Below the pieces are notes generated by a model that saw only the letters and a program-made list of their open reading frames with translations, was not told the DNA's origin and ran no database searches. Below are positions 21,912 through 34,162 of a stretch of 64,000 nt of DNA, one piece after another (within the stretch, counting starts at the first letter, position 1; each line of letters begins with the position of its first letter). The stretch is from assembly GCA_029215795.1 (NCBI GenBank), contig JARDYH010000004.1, forward strand, positions 110,442,001-110,506,000, given 5' to 3'. This DNA is from Anniella stebbinsi (Eukaryota; Chordata; Lepidosauria; Squamata; Anniellidae). The translations under genes and the position numbers were made by a program.

Positions 21912-22574
21912 TTGAGCAGCTCTACTCTTAGTGTTCAAGGCAAGGGACAGTTATAATATTAAGACATTGGAGGGAGGGGTAGCGATTCAGTGCCCCAATC
22001 AGGGAACTCTGCTGCCACCAACTCAACAAAATGGAGGCTACCTACTTCAGAGACACCTGCAAATACCCACATCATTTCCATTTTTTAAAAAAAAATGTAA
22101 CATCTGCCTATTGGGGTATACAATGTACATTGCCATCTTGGGCAGGTGGTATGGTATAATCTGTCCACTGGAGTACAAAATATGTTTCTATCATTATACA
22201 TTTCTCAATTTAAAACACACACATCACATTTACAAAGCACTTTAAGGGTGTTCAACTTCCTTCAGTGCATTATTTCAGTAGTCCTTCCAACAACCTTGTA
22301 AAGTAGGTCAGAATTATCATCTCCGTGCTGCAGATGTGGGGGGCTGAGAGAACAGCAGATTGCCTAAGGCTACCTAATGAAGCTGTGGGGGAATCCAGTT
22401 AGAAACAAGAGCTTCCGTACACACCACCACCAACTCTCCTTCTGGCTCTGGACACCTAACTTCAGGATACTTACCTTTCCCCAAGAAAATAATAAGAACA
22501 TTATGGTTTTCTGGAAAGGTTTTTGTTGTTGTTGTTGTGGGTGTGGGGATCAGTATACTTTACAGATTGAGGGC

Positions 22575-22805
22575 AATGAAAGACTGCTCAGGCAGATGAG
22601 CAATCAGACCAAGGCTCCACTAGTCCAGCATTCTGTTAACATAGTCACCAACAAGCTCCCTGTGGGAACCCACAAGTGGGACGTGTGTACAATAGTACAC
22701 TCTGCTCGTGTTCCCCAGCTATGGGTACATATAGGCATACTGCCTCTAATAATGGAGGTAGCATATAGCCATCATGAGTAGTAGCCATTGATAGCCTTAT
22801 CCTAG
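22575..22805 (-). mobile_element. CR1 LINE, 3' fragment (minus)
   Basis: CAATCAGACCAAGGCTCCAC, TAGTCCAGCATTCTGTTAAC and TAGTAGCCATTGATAGCC are the complement of the CR1 ORF2 end. Same segment as 53998-54345. Confidence 0.85.
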
Positions 22806-22861
22806 TACTTTTACACTACTATTATAGCCCCAAATGCTGCTGGGTCTTTCCAACTCAGTAT

Positions 22862-23217
22862 GACCCCCTCTAGATGGATTCCGTTTGACGCCTGTTCCTC
22901 CGATTATGCGCATCTTCTCGGAAGCGCTTTATCGTAAATGCTTGTATGCAGGAGGTAATTCAGCGCACAACTGGTGGCCTTACCAGTTGTTTGAAATGCG
23001 CTTTACAAGTAGTTAATGCGGAGAATTGCTTGTTCACATAGTCAAAATGTGGTTTAACGGCCGGAGCAAAATAAAACTCGCTATTTAACGCACATTCGAT
23101 AATGTGCATAATCGGAGAGATAAAGCACCTCAACTTCCGATTTACGCTCCGCTCTTGTAGAGGTAAATTTTTTAATAAGACTTCAAAGAGCTTTAAACGT
23201 CTCGTGTAGAGGCAGCC
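22862..23217. mobile_element. Z-family CpG-bearing MITE, copy Z1
   Basis: A 356-bp element with ends GACCCCCTCTAGATGG and CTCGTGTAGAGGCAGCC. It is the inverted counterpart of 49201-49545: shared blocks are CCGATTATGCGCAT, AGCGCTTTATCGTAAATG, GCTCTTGTAGAGGTAAATTT and CAAAGAGCTTTAAACG. Unusual density of GCGC/CG for AT-rich DNA. Open frame 22960-23289 (minus) is not supported by any domain. Confidence 0.75.
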
Positions 23218-23325
23218 TTTGTTAGCAGTGTTCAGGTACAAAAAAGGATGCCACAGGTAAGATGATGAAGAACTATTTTCCATTGCCACAGAAATTAGAA
23301 CCTGAAATAATGGGTATAAGTTACA

Positions 23326-23559
23326 GCTACCTAGATGTCAGTGAAATATAAGGAAAAACTTCCTGACGGTAAGATCTGTACAACAGTGGAACAGTCTACC
23401 TGTGGAGGTTGTGGGTTCTCCATTACTGGAGCTTTTTAAGAAGAGGCTGGACAGCCACCTCTCATGGATGGTTGAATTGGTTTTCTTGCACATTGCAGAA
23501 GGTTGGGCTAGATGATCTTTGTGACCCCTTCCAACTCCACAAATCTATGATTCTATGAC
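23326..23559 (+). mobile_element. CR1 LINE, 3' terminal fragment
   Basis: AAAAACTTCCTGACGGTAAG, ACAGTGGAACAGTCTACCTG, CTTTTTAAGAAGAGGCTGG and the terminal CTATGATTCTATGA tail are diagnostic of the CR1 3' end. Confidence 0.93.
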
Positions 23560-24739
23560 ACTTCAGAAACATCACCAGCAGATTCCTTTTTGTCTCACTC
23601 TTCGATGATTCCACTAAGAGGTATTCGGAGCTGCTCTCAACTTCACCATATTTTGATTTGTTTTGAATTTTGGTCAATGGCTGCAGAAGAAATATGAGAC
23701 TTTTTGAACTAGAGCTGAATGCCATTCTTCATTCCCACTTAGCACCATCGTTTCAATATTGCAATATTGCAATCATGCCATTATTGTTTTACAAAAATGT
23801 ATTCTCTTCATTAAGGGTGATAACATTGACAAGAGAGTGCCTTGTGGATTGAATTTGTTTTTTCAACTATAGGCTTTTGTGTAACACAGGGCAATGATGT
23901 CCCTGTAAAAGAGACAGTTTTTTACTTAGCATGTAATATAAAATCATTATTGGTGTGATGGATTTATCTCTCCTGGATATCATGTCAGAGTAAAACAAGA
24001 AGACTTTCTGAAAATATGATGATAAAGTGGGCCCAAGAGCTGACTCCGTTTTGAGGTGTGGGAACATCTTTGAAAAAAAAGCTAATGTATAAAGATGAGG
24101 AGAAATTGTTTCCAATTAATGATATGGATGGTATATCATACACAAGAAATAAAAAAAAATAGAAATTACAATTCAGTGTATTAGCAATGTAAAGCACAAA
24201 ACCAATATCAAAAACAGTATCAATGTATTTGTCAAAATATAAAGGAATACTGGAAAAAATATTTGGAGCTTTTATCATCTAAAGATATGCAGCTCAACTA
24301 GCCTCTCCATATTTCTTGTTAACGAGTAATTTATGAACTCGGGATAACAGAATTAACGTTTGCCTGATTGTAGTAGCCATGATATGCAATATATCTATAT
24401 GATGTGTGTATCTCAAAGTAAAATTCCAACCATTAAAAGTTTCTGTAATTTATCAGAGATGATAATACTGCTGAAGAAAACAATCCATGTATGCAAAAAA
24501 AAAAAGACAAATTTTGTATAAGAAATGGACCACCTTTATTACATCTTGTAAAAGACAGCAGACATCAATGCTGAAAATGGTTCCAGCTTATTCTAAAACA
24601 AACACCATAAAGCGAACCATAATTTTGTGTTGCGCTCTGATTCACATGGCACCAAACTGAAAGAAAGGCATTGCATTATTTTTGTCCAACAGACGATGAA
24701 ATGTGGGAAAGATTTTCCCTGAGCAAAAAAATAAAAGAT
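23560..24739. other. AT-rich unique flank upstream of the CpG promoter
   Basis: No mobile element or exon recognised. A minus-strand AATAAA (24535-24540) followed by an A/T run (U-rich in the minus RNA, 24495-24505) looks like a polyadenylation site facing away from the CpG promoter. Confidence 0.45.
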
Positions 24740-25399
24740 TAAGAGTACAGAAAAAAATCCCCCCTTCTACAGATCCTTGAGTGAACCCTGAACAGAAGTC
24801 GCCGATCTCTCTCGCCTTTCTTTCTTTTCCAAAGATTGAAAATATTCCCTAAAATCCGAAGGAGAGACTCGGAAGGGGGGGGGGGGGAGAGAAAAGGTGT
24901 GTGTGCGGGGTAGAAGCCCCTGATCATCTGTGTACGTGTCTGCCTACACAGATGTCTCCTTCCTCCCCGCACAACATACACGTGTGCCAGTGTGAGCGTG
25001 TGTGCGCGCGTGAGCCTGCGCGCGCGCTGGAGGGGGGCGCAGCGTCTCCGTTTCCCCTCGCTCCGCCCACCCGTCTCAGTCAAAGAATGACTTCACGCTC
25101 GCAACCTCTCCCGCTTTACTAATCCTGTCACTGTAAAATCCGAGTCAGTCTTCCACACGCAGCGGAGGAGGACCCAGACGCGCGCGCACGCACTTTCCTC
25201 CTCCTCGCCGCCGCCGCCGCCTCTCCCCTTCGCCGCCTCTCTCTCGCTCAATTCTAACTCTTATCTAATGATGAAAAGGCAAAGGATGCCCAAGTTATGC
25301 TTTCTCAGCCAATGGCGGAGCGCGTCGCGCCTCACGTGACTTTGTCCCCCCCCCTGTCTTTTCACATGGGCAGTATTTAGTTCTTCAATTTAGAAGTGC

Positions 25400-25675
25400 G
25401 GCGGGTTGTCCAGCTCTGCACACGCGGCGGCGATAGGATGTCTGCTGCGCGCCCGTCAGCGGCCGCGGGGACCCGACTTCTTGAAGAGGGACTTTGACGA
25501 AGACTTTTTTTCCCCTCCCTGGCCGTTCCTGCCCTCCTCTCGCCCGCCCCACGGCCCCGCCACACGCACGCACCCCCCCCCCCCCCCCGGGATTCTGCAT
25601 CTTTGGTATTCTTCTCACGAGCTCGGCTGGAGACGGGCGACCGTGTTGAGCGACCTAGTTCGGCCGCAGGAAACG
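25400..25675 (+). other. Probable non-coding 5' exon with consensus splice donor
   Basis: It starts about 25 bp downstream of the TATA-like box (start inferred, plus or minus 10 bp) and ends at the donor AAACG|GTGAGT (intron begins 25676). There is no long ATG-initiated frame; only a short upstream ORF is present (25438-25497). That pattern fits a gene whose coding start lies in a later exon, downstream of a long first intron. A poly-C run at 25573-25590 lies inside the exon. No homologue recognised. Confidence 0.6.
25438..25497 (+). CDS. Upstream ORF of 19 codons in the 5' exon
   Basis: An ATG with A at position -3 (ATAGGATGT), a favourable Kozak context, opens a 19-residue frame rich in alanine and arginine, ending in TGA at 25495-25497. 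It lies wholly inside the predicted first exon. Upstream ORFs of this kind commonly dampen translation of the main frame. Whether the peptide itself matters is unknown, and GC-rich leaders produce such frames by chance. Confidence 0.4.
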   Translation: MSAARPSAAAGTRLLEEGL

Positions 25676-28187
25676 GTGAGTCCCCCCCTGACTTCTCTTT
25701 CGTTGGAAACCAGAGGTTTGTTGGTTGTGGGCATGTGTCAAATGATGCCTTATCCTCACCTCCCCCCCCCGTTCCGTGATACACATATTCCCCCCCTCCC
25801 CGTGCAGGTTGGGCATTCTTGCGCACACCGTTCTCAGAGGTCTCCCAAGATTTCCTGTCTGTTTTTTTAAAAAAACACGTTCTCACGTTTTTGTCTTTTC
25901 TTTTTTCTTCTTTTTTTCAAGGAAAATGTAAAGAGTTCTCCCTCGGGGTAGGTAACGTGTACAAAGCCACAGTGCTTCATATCAGAGACAGTGTACTGCT
26001 TTGTTCATAAAGAAAAAATGAGGAGGGAGGAGAGGGGCTGGTAACTCCCTGCGTTTGCGTGTGCGTGTGTGTATGTGTGTCGTACGGGTTTTCCTTTTAA
26101 TTTATTTTCTGTGTCTAATCAGGTCTGATGTATAGCTCAAGAGGTGGGTGGAATAAAAAGCCAACTTCGCCAAGTCAGCTGGCAAAGACACGCCACACTT
26201 TACAGACATCTGACAGTTATTATAATTAGCTGTGGAGGGGTGGAGAGAAGTACAAGAAAGCGGGCAAAAAACACTTCGGGACAAACAGCTCCTAAATCCT
26301 GAATGATGTATTTGAAGCAAGAGGGTCCTCCTTCTCCCATCCTTTCCTTTTTCTTATCTTTTTTTTTTTTTTTTTTTAGTATTCTTGTGAGAAAGACAGT
26401 GGGATGCGAAAAGAAAAGAAATCCATATTTTCAGCTTTATTGAATAAGTGCTTTGAGGGATGGGTGGTTTTGTTTTGTTCTAGTTTTGGGATTGATTTGG
26501 TCCGAGAAGAGAGGTTAGGTTTTGTTTTGTTTTTAAAATGCCCTGGAATTCTTGCCTTTTTGATTTCGAATTTGCTCAAATTCCCCACGGCTTTGAAGGA
26601 AGGGGTGTGGAACTCTTCGTAGCATAAGATCAGAGAAGAGAAGAGAGAATAAGATATTCGTCATAAGGAGCCTTCTCCGTGCTTTACATATCTGATCACA
26701 AGCTATCTAAGTTGCTTTGCTGCATAGGATTTAAGAGTTCTCTCATGCTGAAGCAACAGACAAAGCATAGGGTGTGTTTTTTTTTTTGTTCTCTTCTCTC
26801 CGTCTTCTTTCTTCTCCTTCTTCTTCTCTCCCTTCTCCTTTTTCATCCGTTCTTGCCTGAAAAAAGAACATTGATCCAAGAGTCTCGGGGCAGAGTAACA
26901 CACTTTGATTTACAGCTTATGCTCTCATAAAGAATTCTCGCCAGGAAGTGAGAGTAGAAAAATGCAGTCCTTTATGAGAAAGTTGCATTCTGAAACTAGC
27001 TGGGGGGGGGGAGGGTTTGGGATCAAGTACGGAGGGCGAGGACAATAGAAATCGGATTTGGATACAGACTAAGAGTCTGTAAGAAAGTGGAAGCTTAAAA
27101 AAAAGAAAAGAAAAGAAAAGACACAAAACTGCTTCTAGGTTTTCCAAAACCAGAACACCACCTCCCTTAAAATATGAATTTTAATAAAAGAAAATGGTTG
27201 GGAGAGACTCCAGACGTTCCTAATTACAGCTTGAAATAAATCTTTGTGGGCAGAGCCTTTGATTGCTGTGGTTGTTGGGAACTGAACCCAAGGAATGCAT
27301 TTTCAGCAAGGAGGATTCGACAGCAAATTATCTCATAACCTTTTTTTGTTGTGTTTTTAAAGCAATACTCATATATTTCCGCCCCCCCCTTCTTTGTCTC
27401 CCGTACTGCTATCTACACCTCCCCCAACCACCGCCCACTGTGAGCTGAGACACCTGAAGGCCAGACATAATGATCAACAGAGCGCTTTACTCCAGCCTGT
27501 CTGGATTCCAGCCAGGTTCTCCCCCCCCCCAACCCCCATTCTCCAATCAAGGAGCCTGCACGCAACACACGCCAAGCGTATTCTTCAACTACATGCAGAA
27601 GAAGGGTGGGAGTCTTGCCCGTACTGTGGCAAGACCGAGCCAAACAATATCCCCTTTCTTTAGCTAGGCAGTGATCAGCTTTAGCACGTGTATTTTTTTT
27701 CTTCTCCCCAATACATTGGCAAGCAGCTCCACTCTATGCATCCACATGTGGTGTCTGTTCCCCATTACATTTCTACAGGCTTACAATTTAGTTTAGCTTT
27801 TATGCGCAGTATGTTACATCTCCTGTGACAGTTTAGTGACAGTGTCCACCTGTATTGTTTATAGAGGAAGTGCGCTGTATTGGAAGACGTTCTGCATATG
27901 TGCTTCGCGTGTAGTTTTAGACTGCTCTGTGTGGAATGTCATACACCAAAATGGCCAGAGAATCCTGGAATTTATTTTTCGATACAGATTTGCAATAAGT
28001 TTTGATGCCCTTTGAAGCCTGGGGATATTCCCATTGGTAGGGAGTTTGTGTGCAATTGAAGAAACGCTGCTTGGCTGCATGCCAACACTTTAGTACAGTT
28101 TGGCTTTGGGGCAAAATGTGGAGGCTCCTCCTTCTTCTAGCCATTGAGTTGCACTTATTAATTTGATGGGTGGGTTTGAGGCAGATG

Positions 28188-28272
28188 CCTAACTGCAATC
28201 CTAAGCATGTTTACTCATGAGTAAATCCAACAGTGTTCAGTAGGACTTACGCCCAAGTAAGCATGCATTTTA
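28188..28272. mobile_element. W-type short MITE, copy 1
   Basis: TGCAATCCTAAGCATGTTTA, then ACTCATGAGTAAATCC and GGACTTACGCCCAAGTAAGC and CATGCATTTTA form a partly inverted ~85-bp unit. The same unit occurs at 29990, 39757, 45316 and 53495. Confidence 0.65.
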
Positions 28273-29989
28273 TTGTAGCTATAGAGGACAAAACATATTC
28301 AGAATATAGTTGCCAGCCAATTTTGCCTAAAGCCAATTTCAAAGCAAATTTGAAGGGTCCTGCCCAGGTGAAACATCTATAGGAATTTTGCTGGAAGTTA
28401 ATATTTTGATATATCTAACAAGGGTTTTTGTACATTTCTAAGTGGCCAAATTTCAAGAGAGGTTAAAATATATATTTTTATAAATACACAGAGACACACA
28501 CTAAAACATTACTGAAATTTCTTAGGGAAGAGTGGAGAAATAGAGAAGGTCACACATCTCTAATTCAAAGGCAGTTTCATATCTCCTAAACAAACCAGTA
28601 TAGTATGGCTGACTGTGAGGTATGAGAATGGACATGATATAACCATTAGAATGAACTTACAACAAACATTGTATATGGAGCGAGGAACTGATGCAATGAA
28701 GGAGGACAGAAAAGAATTGAAGTGATTTTAAAAAGAGTTATTATTCTGCTGAGTATTTTAGATTTACTCTAGCACATTCATTTTCTGTTTTTGTTTTGTT
28801 TCATTTTGCAAGAGTACATTCAGATAGTGAATTTCTATTTAAAAGTTCCCTTGATCCAGTTAATAAAGGCATTTTCATGAGGGGAAACAATGTTTAACGG
28901 CTTTCTCCAAATAATTCTCTGGAAACATTGTCTGCACACATGTGGCAAAGTAACATCTACTAACATGTTAACTGATATGGTGTAACAGAACATTTCCTCA
29001 AGATGTCTCTTTAAAAATGGAAAGCTATAATGTTGTCCATCTGTATTGTAATACCTACTTTCCAGAGGGGTAAGCTGGGGTAAGTCTTGTTGCTGTAAAA
29101 ATAACAAAAAGTTATTTAATTGTCAAATGTACACGTGACATTAATAATGGTATTAAAGACTAATGCATTTATTATGGTATAAGCATTGCACATATATGAA
29201 AACTCTTTCCTCATTTCTAATGGGGATAAGTTTTTACGGAAGCTTGTGAAATTATGGCAGTGTAACTGTTCAGTATATAAGACTCAAGGCTGTTCATGAG
29301 ACCACTCTCATTCTAGCATTATTAATCCAGAATAAATACTAGCTGCTACTTCTACTTTCACTCTTTTATCATTGATTCCATTGAATTACTTCTTAAAACG
29401 CTTTAATTGTGTTGTTAGTCAAACAACCACAGAGGCTATAGCATTCCAAGTGTCGCATTTATCCCCCAATTATATGCACAAACATATATTTATGTATCTT
29501 ATATTCCGTTCTAACATAAAGTGATTTCATAATCACTGTTGTGGCTTAAACGTCTACCAGTAAATAGTTGACCAGAACTTCACCACCATGTTTGTGTGAA
29601 TAAAGATCATTGAACTGTGGTAAGCGATCATGTGATTTAGTCTGAAAGTATCAATTGGCCCCTAAAGCAGGCTTCCCATATGTGAAATATGGTCTTGAAA
29701 AAAATAGTATTCATGATAAAAACCAGAAAGCAAAATAGAGAGTTTCTAGCACTGGGTGGCAAGGAGAACATGTGCCGGTCAGTAGGACATTGTAGTGTTA
29801 TTCAGCAGGAAGATTGGCGCATGGAGATAGGCTTCTGCATGTGCAGTTCAACTAATGTGAATGCAGGTTCATAACTAGAGGCACATCTGTATCTGAACTA
29901 CAATGCCTACCCAGACCCTGTTGAACTAGATGACCACTAAGACCACTAGCTGTATGTTAACTGTGTGCATCCAGAGTTGGGCCTAGAAT

Positions 29990-30083
29990 ACAAACAGCAT
30001 GATCCTATGCATTGTTACTTAGTTGTATGTCCCCCTATACCCAATAGGGCTGTCCCAGTTAATTGTCATTAAGATTGCAGCTA
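29990..30083. mobile_element. W-type short MITE, copy 2
   Basis: CATGATCCTATGCATTGTTA, then CCCAATAGGGCTGTCCCAG and AAGATTGCAGC. A diverged match to 28188-28272. Confidence 0.5.
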
Positions 30084-30479
30084 AAAACAATGGTGGGAAG
30101 AAGGTAGGTCAGGATCTCCTGGTATATTAGTGGTTGATTTGCAGTAGATCAGCAAGAGCTTCTGACTCTGAACTATTTAACAAGAGAAATGAAAGGGGTT
30201 TCACTGTCTCTAAATTAGACTGTTAGAATCTCTGATCTGTAGTAACTCAGATGTTGTTTTGTACTTATATATGGAGACCATCCCAGTGTATAACTCATGA
30301 GATGCAGTAGATAACTGACATTGCCTCCTGAGCCACCATTTTGGATCTGGCTGCAGCCTTGGATCTGGCTTGAGTTAGTAGATCTTGTGGCTCTAATAAG
30401 AAAACAAAGTATGTTCTGGAAGCCTGAAGTCTGCCCATGCCTGGTATACAGTACATCAGTTTATAATTATTTTTAATTA

Positions 30480-31220
30480 TTTTCAGTCAGATGATCCTGA
30501 TGCCTGCAAACCTCAGTACACTTACTTGGGGAAAAGGTCTTGAATTCAACTGAACAGGTTGGAAGTACACCTGTAAATAATAGTAGTAACAACAACAACA
30601 AATAGGCGGCATGCAAAAATGTAAAACCCTCCAAGTTATTCATGTTCCATGTAGTTCCAAGATTCTTTTGAAATTCTTTTTGATAAAATTCAGCTGCTGA
30701 TACTGCAATTTGCAGAAAAAGACTGGCACAAAGGGGAAAGGGCCTTGATCCCCTCCCAGCTATTTTTACCTCAGCAGGGAAAAATGTATCAGCAGTACTC
30801 ATGTATTTTCTTCAGCAGGGATGCAGGTAGCTGGGATGGGGATGATTTTCAGTGGGTAAATTCTGCAAGGGGAAAGAGTTAAAGGAAACAACCCCAAAAC
30901 TAACTCTCCCCCTTCAAACTGAAGCCTCGGTAGATTTGTAAAAACAAGTCTGTAAAAAGAATCACAGAACTACACCAAACATGTAGTTCCATCCTCTCTT
31001 CAGAGTTAATGTGCATAGGGCCAGACTGTCAATTCAGTAATACAATAGGACAAGCCTTTTCATGAAAGAACATCCTGTGTAGCCTTTCTGAATAGGATTC
31101 ACCTGAATAAGTCTGTCAAGAACTGTCAACCCTGCTCTTTAGTTCACCCAGTGTAAGTGGCATTTATTACTGCACTGGTGACTTCTTCTGAAAAATAGTA
31201 GCCATATTCAAACAATAGCA
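30480..31220. other. Unique sequence
   Basis: Nothing recognised except an ACAACAACAACAA run near 30588. The minus-strand frame 30473-30802 has no domain and a leucine run encoded by the simple repeat. Confidence 0.5.
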
Positions 31221-31420
31221 TATTTATTTATTTATTTATTTATTACATTTGTATACCGCCCCTTAGCTGAAGCTCTCTGGGCGGTTTACATAGGATTAAA
31301 ACAATTAAAAACAATATTCAAAAATTAAAACAGCAAAAACATACAACATACACACAATATACACATACATTTAAAACCACTACAACAACCCAAAAAGCTA
31401 CAAAAACAAAAACAAATCCA
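31221..31420 (-). mobile_element. L2-type LINE, 3' tail (minus)
   Basis: (TTTA)n at 31221-31245 followed by GTATACCGCCCCTTAGCTGA and AGCTCTCTGGGCGG, then an A-rich 3' UTR. A very 5'-truncated copy. Confidence 0.8.
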
Positions 31421-31885
31421 GGCTCCTCAGATATTGCCAAATATTTTGAACGAGTGTAAAGAACAACTGTGTACAGATTTTAAAAGCAGTAAACATTTCA
31501 CAGTGGCTCACAGCAACTCTTAAAGTGCTTCCAGATAAAGCTTTTTTTTTATCATGCCGCTACTCTGCCTAATCCATGGAATTTTATTGGCTGGGGGGGA
31601 CGCCAGATAAAACGATCTTCCATTCACAACCCTGCTGTGTTTTACCCTAGCTTCTTTTTTCTTACTGGATAAAAAGGCAGAATAGGAGAAAATCGGAATA
31701 GCTGCACAATGCATGTAGTATGAAATTGTGGCGTCTGGCTCAGAAATCTGGTTCCTTGGATTCCCAGCTCTATAAAAAGCAACTTTCTACCCTTCCAAAT
31801 TTCAATAGCAAGCATGAAAATGTATTTCTATCCTCTGTAAAAGGATCCAGTATTCAGGATAGAGTAACTATCCCCTATCGCTATC

Positions 31886-31910
31886 GTGTGTGTGTGTGTG
31901 TGTGTGTGTA
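31886..31910. repeat. (TG)n microsatellite
   Basis: About 12 TG units. Confidence 0.9.
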
Positions 31911-32135
31911 CTGTCGGGTTTCTCCTATCTATCAATCTCTACTATCCCATAGTTAGAACCAGTTCAGACATTATGCAGCAATCTCACTTCCTGTATCATC
32001 AGATATCCATGTTTTTAGCAGTAGCATGATAAAGTATAGAGATCTACATTTATAGGAATCTGTAGTATACACGCACTGAAAACTGCAATTGGGTATGGCG
32101 CCATTCAGTGTGTCTGCTGTGTCTTTAGAACAAAC

Positions 32136-32574
32136 TAAGGATGGAGAGAAATATGTTCAATTCGTATTTTAATGTGAACTTGCCTAATTTTGCATTTTTG
32201 AACCAAGATGCGAACCAAAACTCAGTTATCCTCTGAAATTAGCTTTTCTCTGAATTTTGCAATGGAGTTCTCCAATAATAATAAAAAATGCATACAAAAA
32301 TGTGTATATTCACAGAATGCATGTATTAGTGAAAATAATGTTCAAAAGTGCATGAAATTAAGGAAGACGTTTGTATATTAGGCAAAAGTGCATACAAAAG
32401 TGCATGTATTTACATGAAAGTGCATACAAATTTTCATGCAATTTTTTTTAAAACAACAACTCAGGGTTGAGGACGAACGGGATTTAAGATTGGGAAAAGT
32501 CTCAAAGTTTAGTATGAAACCAAATTTAAGATTGGAAAAATAAGAATCTGAAATGAACGATTTGGCAGTCCCTG
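32136..32574. mobile_element. Probable H-family hAT element
   Basis: CTAAGGATGGAGAGAAATAT at the left, GATTTGGCAGTCCCTGG at the right, with an interior of loosely repeated GTGCATACAAAA/TGCATGTATT units as in 10618-11008. Target duplication not clear. Confidence 0.5.
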
Positions 32575-33639
32575 GTACAAGCAGACGTTTCTGCTTCAGA
32601 CGTTAAAAGCGCTGACTGTTGCACCCACTGAAGTACAGTTGGCAAATGTGCTGCCTGCATAATGTCTGGACTGTCTGTTCCACACGTCTCTGCTCCAGCT
32701 TTTCAGTGGTACAAATTAGGCAATCGCTCTTGAAGCACCTCCTTCCCTTCTGCTATCGCAACTCCTTCTCTGTTCCCACTCCCAAACTGTAGCCATCAAA
32801 GCATGCCATCTCTGTTGCTACACCAAAAGAGAAAGGAAGCCCAAGACAGGAACCATCCTGGGCCTTACAAAATGGGCAAGGTTGTCCGTGCAGAGAACAA
32901 TGGCTGCTGCTGTGTGCCTGCTTTAAACATCTCCTATTACCAGCGCGGCCAGCCCAGCACCCTGTGCACATTTGAGCCCAGAAATGCTCCCCTTCCCCTC
33001 TCAGTCCAGCAATTCAGGATGGTGAACAGATGCCTGCTGTAACAATCACCCCCAAATGAATTCAGCCACAACACCTTCTTGAATAGACTGGCTTCATGTA
33101 GCTGGCTGGTGTAGAAATTATGGGTATGGGAAATAATTAAGAATGTTCTCGCTTGATCCTCTGCCAGGTGATAGTAGCTGGCAAAAGGAAACATTGAAAC
33201 AGGACCGCTTGTTGCAGGGCTTTAGTGTTGTAGTTGCTGTTTTGGTAGGACTGTGCGCTTGTTGCTGTATGTCTAGAGTAGTGGTGATTGGAAGGGGGTT
33301 GTCTCATCTCATCTCACCCCACCCCACCCCAATCCAAACAAGTGGTTTGCACTTGCAAACTTGTTGGTATGGAATTGTTATTTGGTGGGGATGTAGGGGA
33401 GAGAATTTGTTGAATCTTTAGGATATGACCCTGGATTCAAAATTACAGTGGGAAAATGGCTACAAGACTGTGATTGATAAACACACTCCCAAACTACATG
33501 TGATGTTCAGTTGCATGTAATTTGTCTCCAGTGGCTTTTTTCTTTTATAAAATGCAGCCAGCAAAGTTACAATCACAGTGAAAGAGCGGTAGGATGAAGA
33601 GGCTTATTAACCTTCTCCCCTCTAGCAGGTTTTTTTTTT

Positions 33640-33945
33640 AATAACCCCTATGGGTTATCAAGGGTGGGGGGGAGGGCGGTTTACAGAAAAGTGAGGGTAA
33701 TGTGGGGGATTTTTAGTAGAAAATTCACCAAGGGAAGTCTTCCTCTTTAGATTGCAGCTTTTATGACTGCATTTTGTAACAACAATGCAAACTACACACA
33801 TATTTATAAAATACACACATGGTTACACAAACAATGCACACTCTTTTAGAAAATGCACACACTGTTATACAAATGTAAAAAAAAAGGGGGGTACACGCTA
33901 AGGGAAGTGCCACATTTAATTTCAGTTCAGTTTTGTCCATGGCTC
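33640..33945. mobile_element. Degraded LINE tail and H-type repeat material
   Basis: AGGGCGGTTTACAG at 33676 resembles the L2 tail motif, and 33780-33880 carries repeated AATGCACAC/ATACACACATG units like H-family interiors. Boundaries are uncertain. Confidence 0.35.
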
Positions 33946-34162
33946 CTCTTCATTTCCGGTTTGCACTTCCTCCTTCTGAAACTGTTTCCCCACCACCTTC
34001 AGTAAATGTTGAGTTTGTGCAATTGTACCTGTGCACCCAAAGAGATACAGAAATGCATAAGACTATCGTTAGCTGTGTCCTGGGTTGAAGAATAAGCCAT
34101 ATTTAGATTCTTATGTACTAATAGAGATATCTGACTTATGTTTTAGGAGTTTACTTCTATAA

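Larger units (their letters stand above)
24880..25690 (+). promoter_or_regulatory. CpG-island promoter of an unidentified gene
   Basis: This is the only long CpG-dense stretch in the window that is not a transposon. In plus-strand order it carries CCAAT (25309-25313, within CAGCCAATGGCGG), a CACGTG E-box (25333-25338) and a TATA-like TATTTA (25374-25379), which places transcription start near 25400-25405. Upstream are GCC-rich and alternating CG/TG tracts (24895-25035, 25180-25225). The ordered boxes support plus-strand transcription, although CpG islands are often divergent. I do not recognise the gene. Confidence 0.75.
25676..31220. other. Putative first-intron start; repeat-poor block
   Basis: About 5.5 kb with few recognisable mobile elements, only short T-, GA- or AAAAG-rich runs (26360-26378, 26775-26840, 27098-27121) and two W-type MITEs at 28188 and 29990. 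The segment 26100-26330 looks like candidate conserved regulatory DNA. Open frames on both strands show no domains, and no coding exon is evident. Confidence 0.5.

Noticed and set aside
22377..22781. 134-codon plus-strand frame
   Set aside because: It overlaps an antisense CR1 fragment and a GTT-type repeat (Cys run).
25406..25870. 154-codon frame across the first exon
   Set aside because: It lacks an ATG start, runs through the consensus splice donor, and has proline runs from poly-C. Its minus-strand shadow is equally open.
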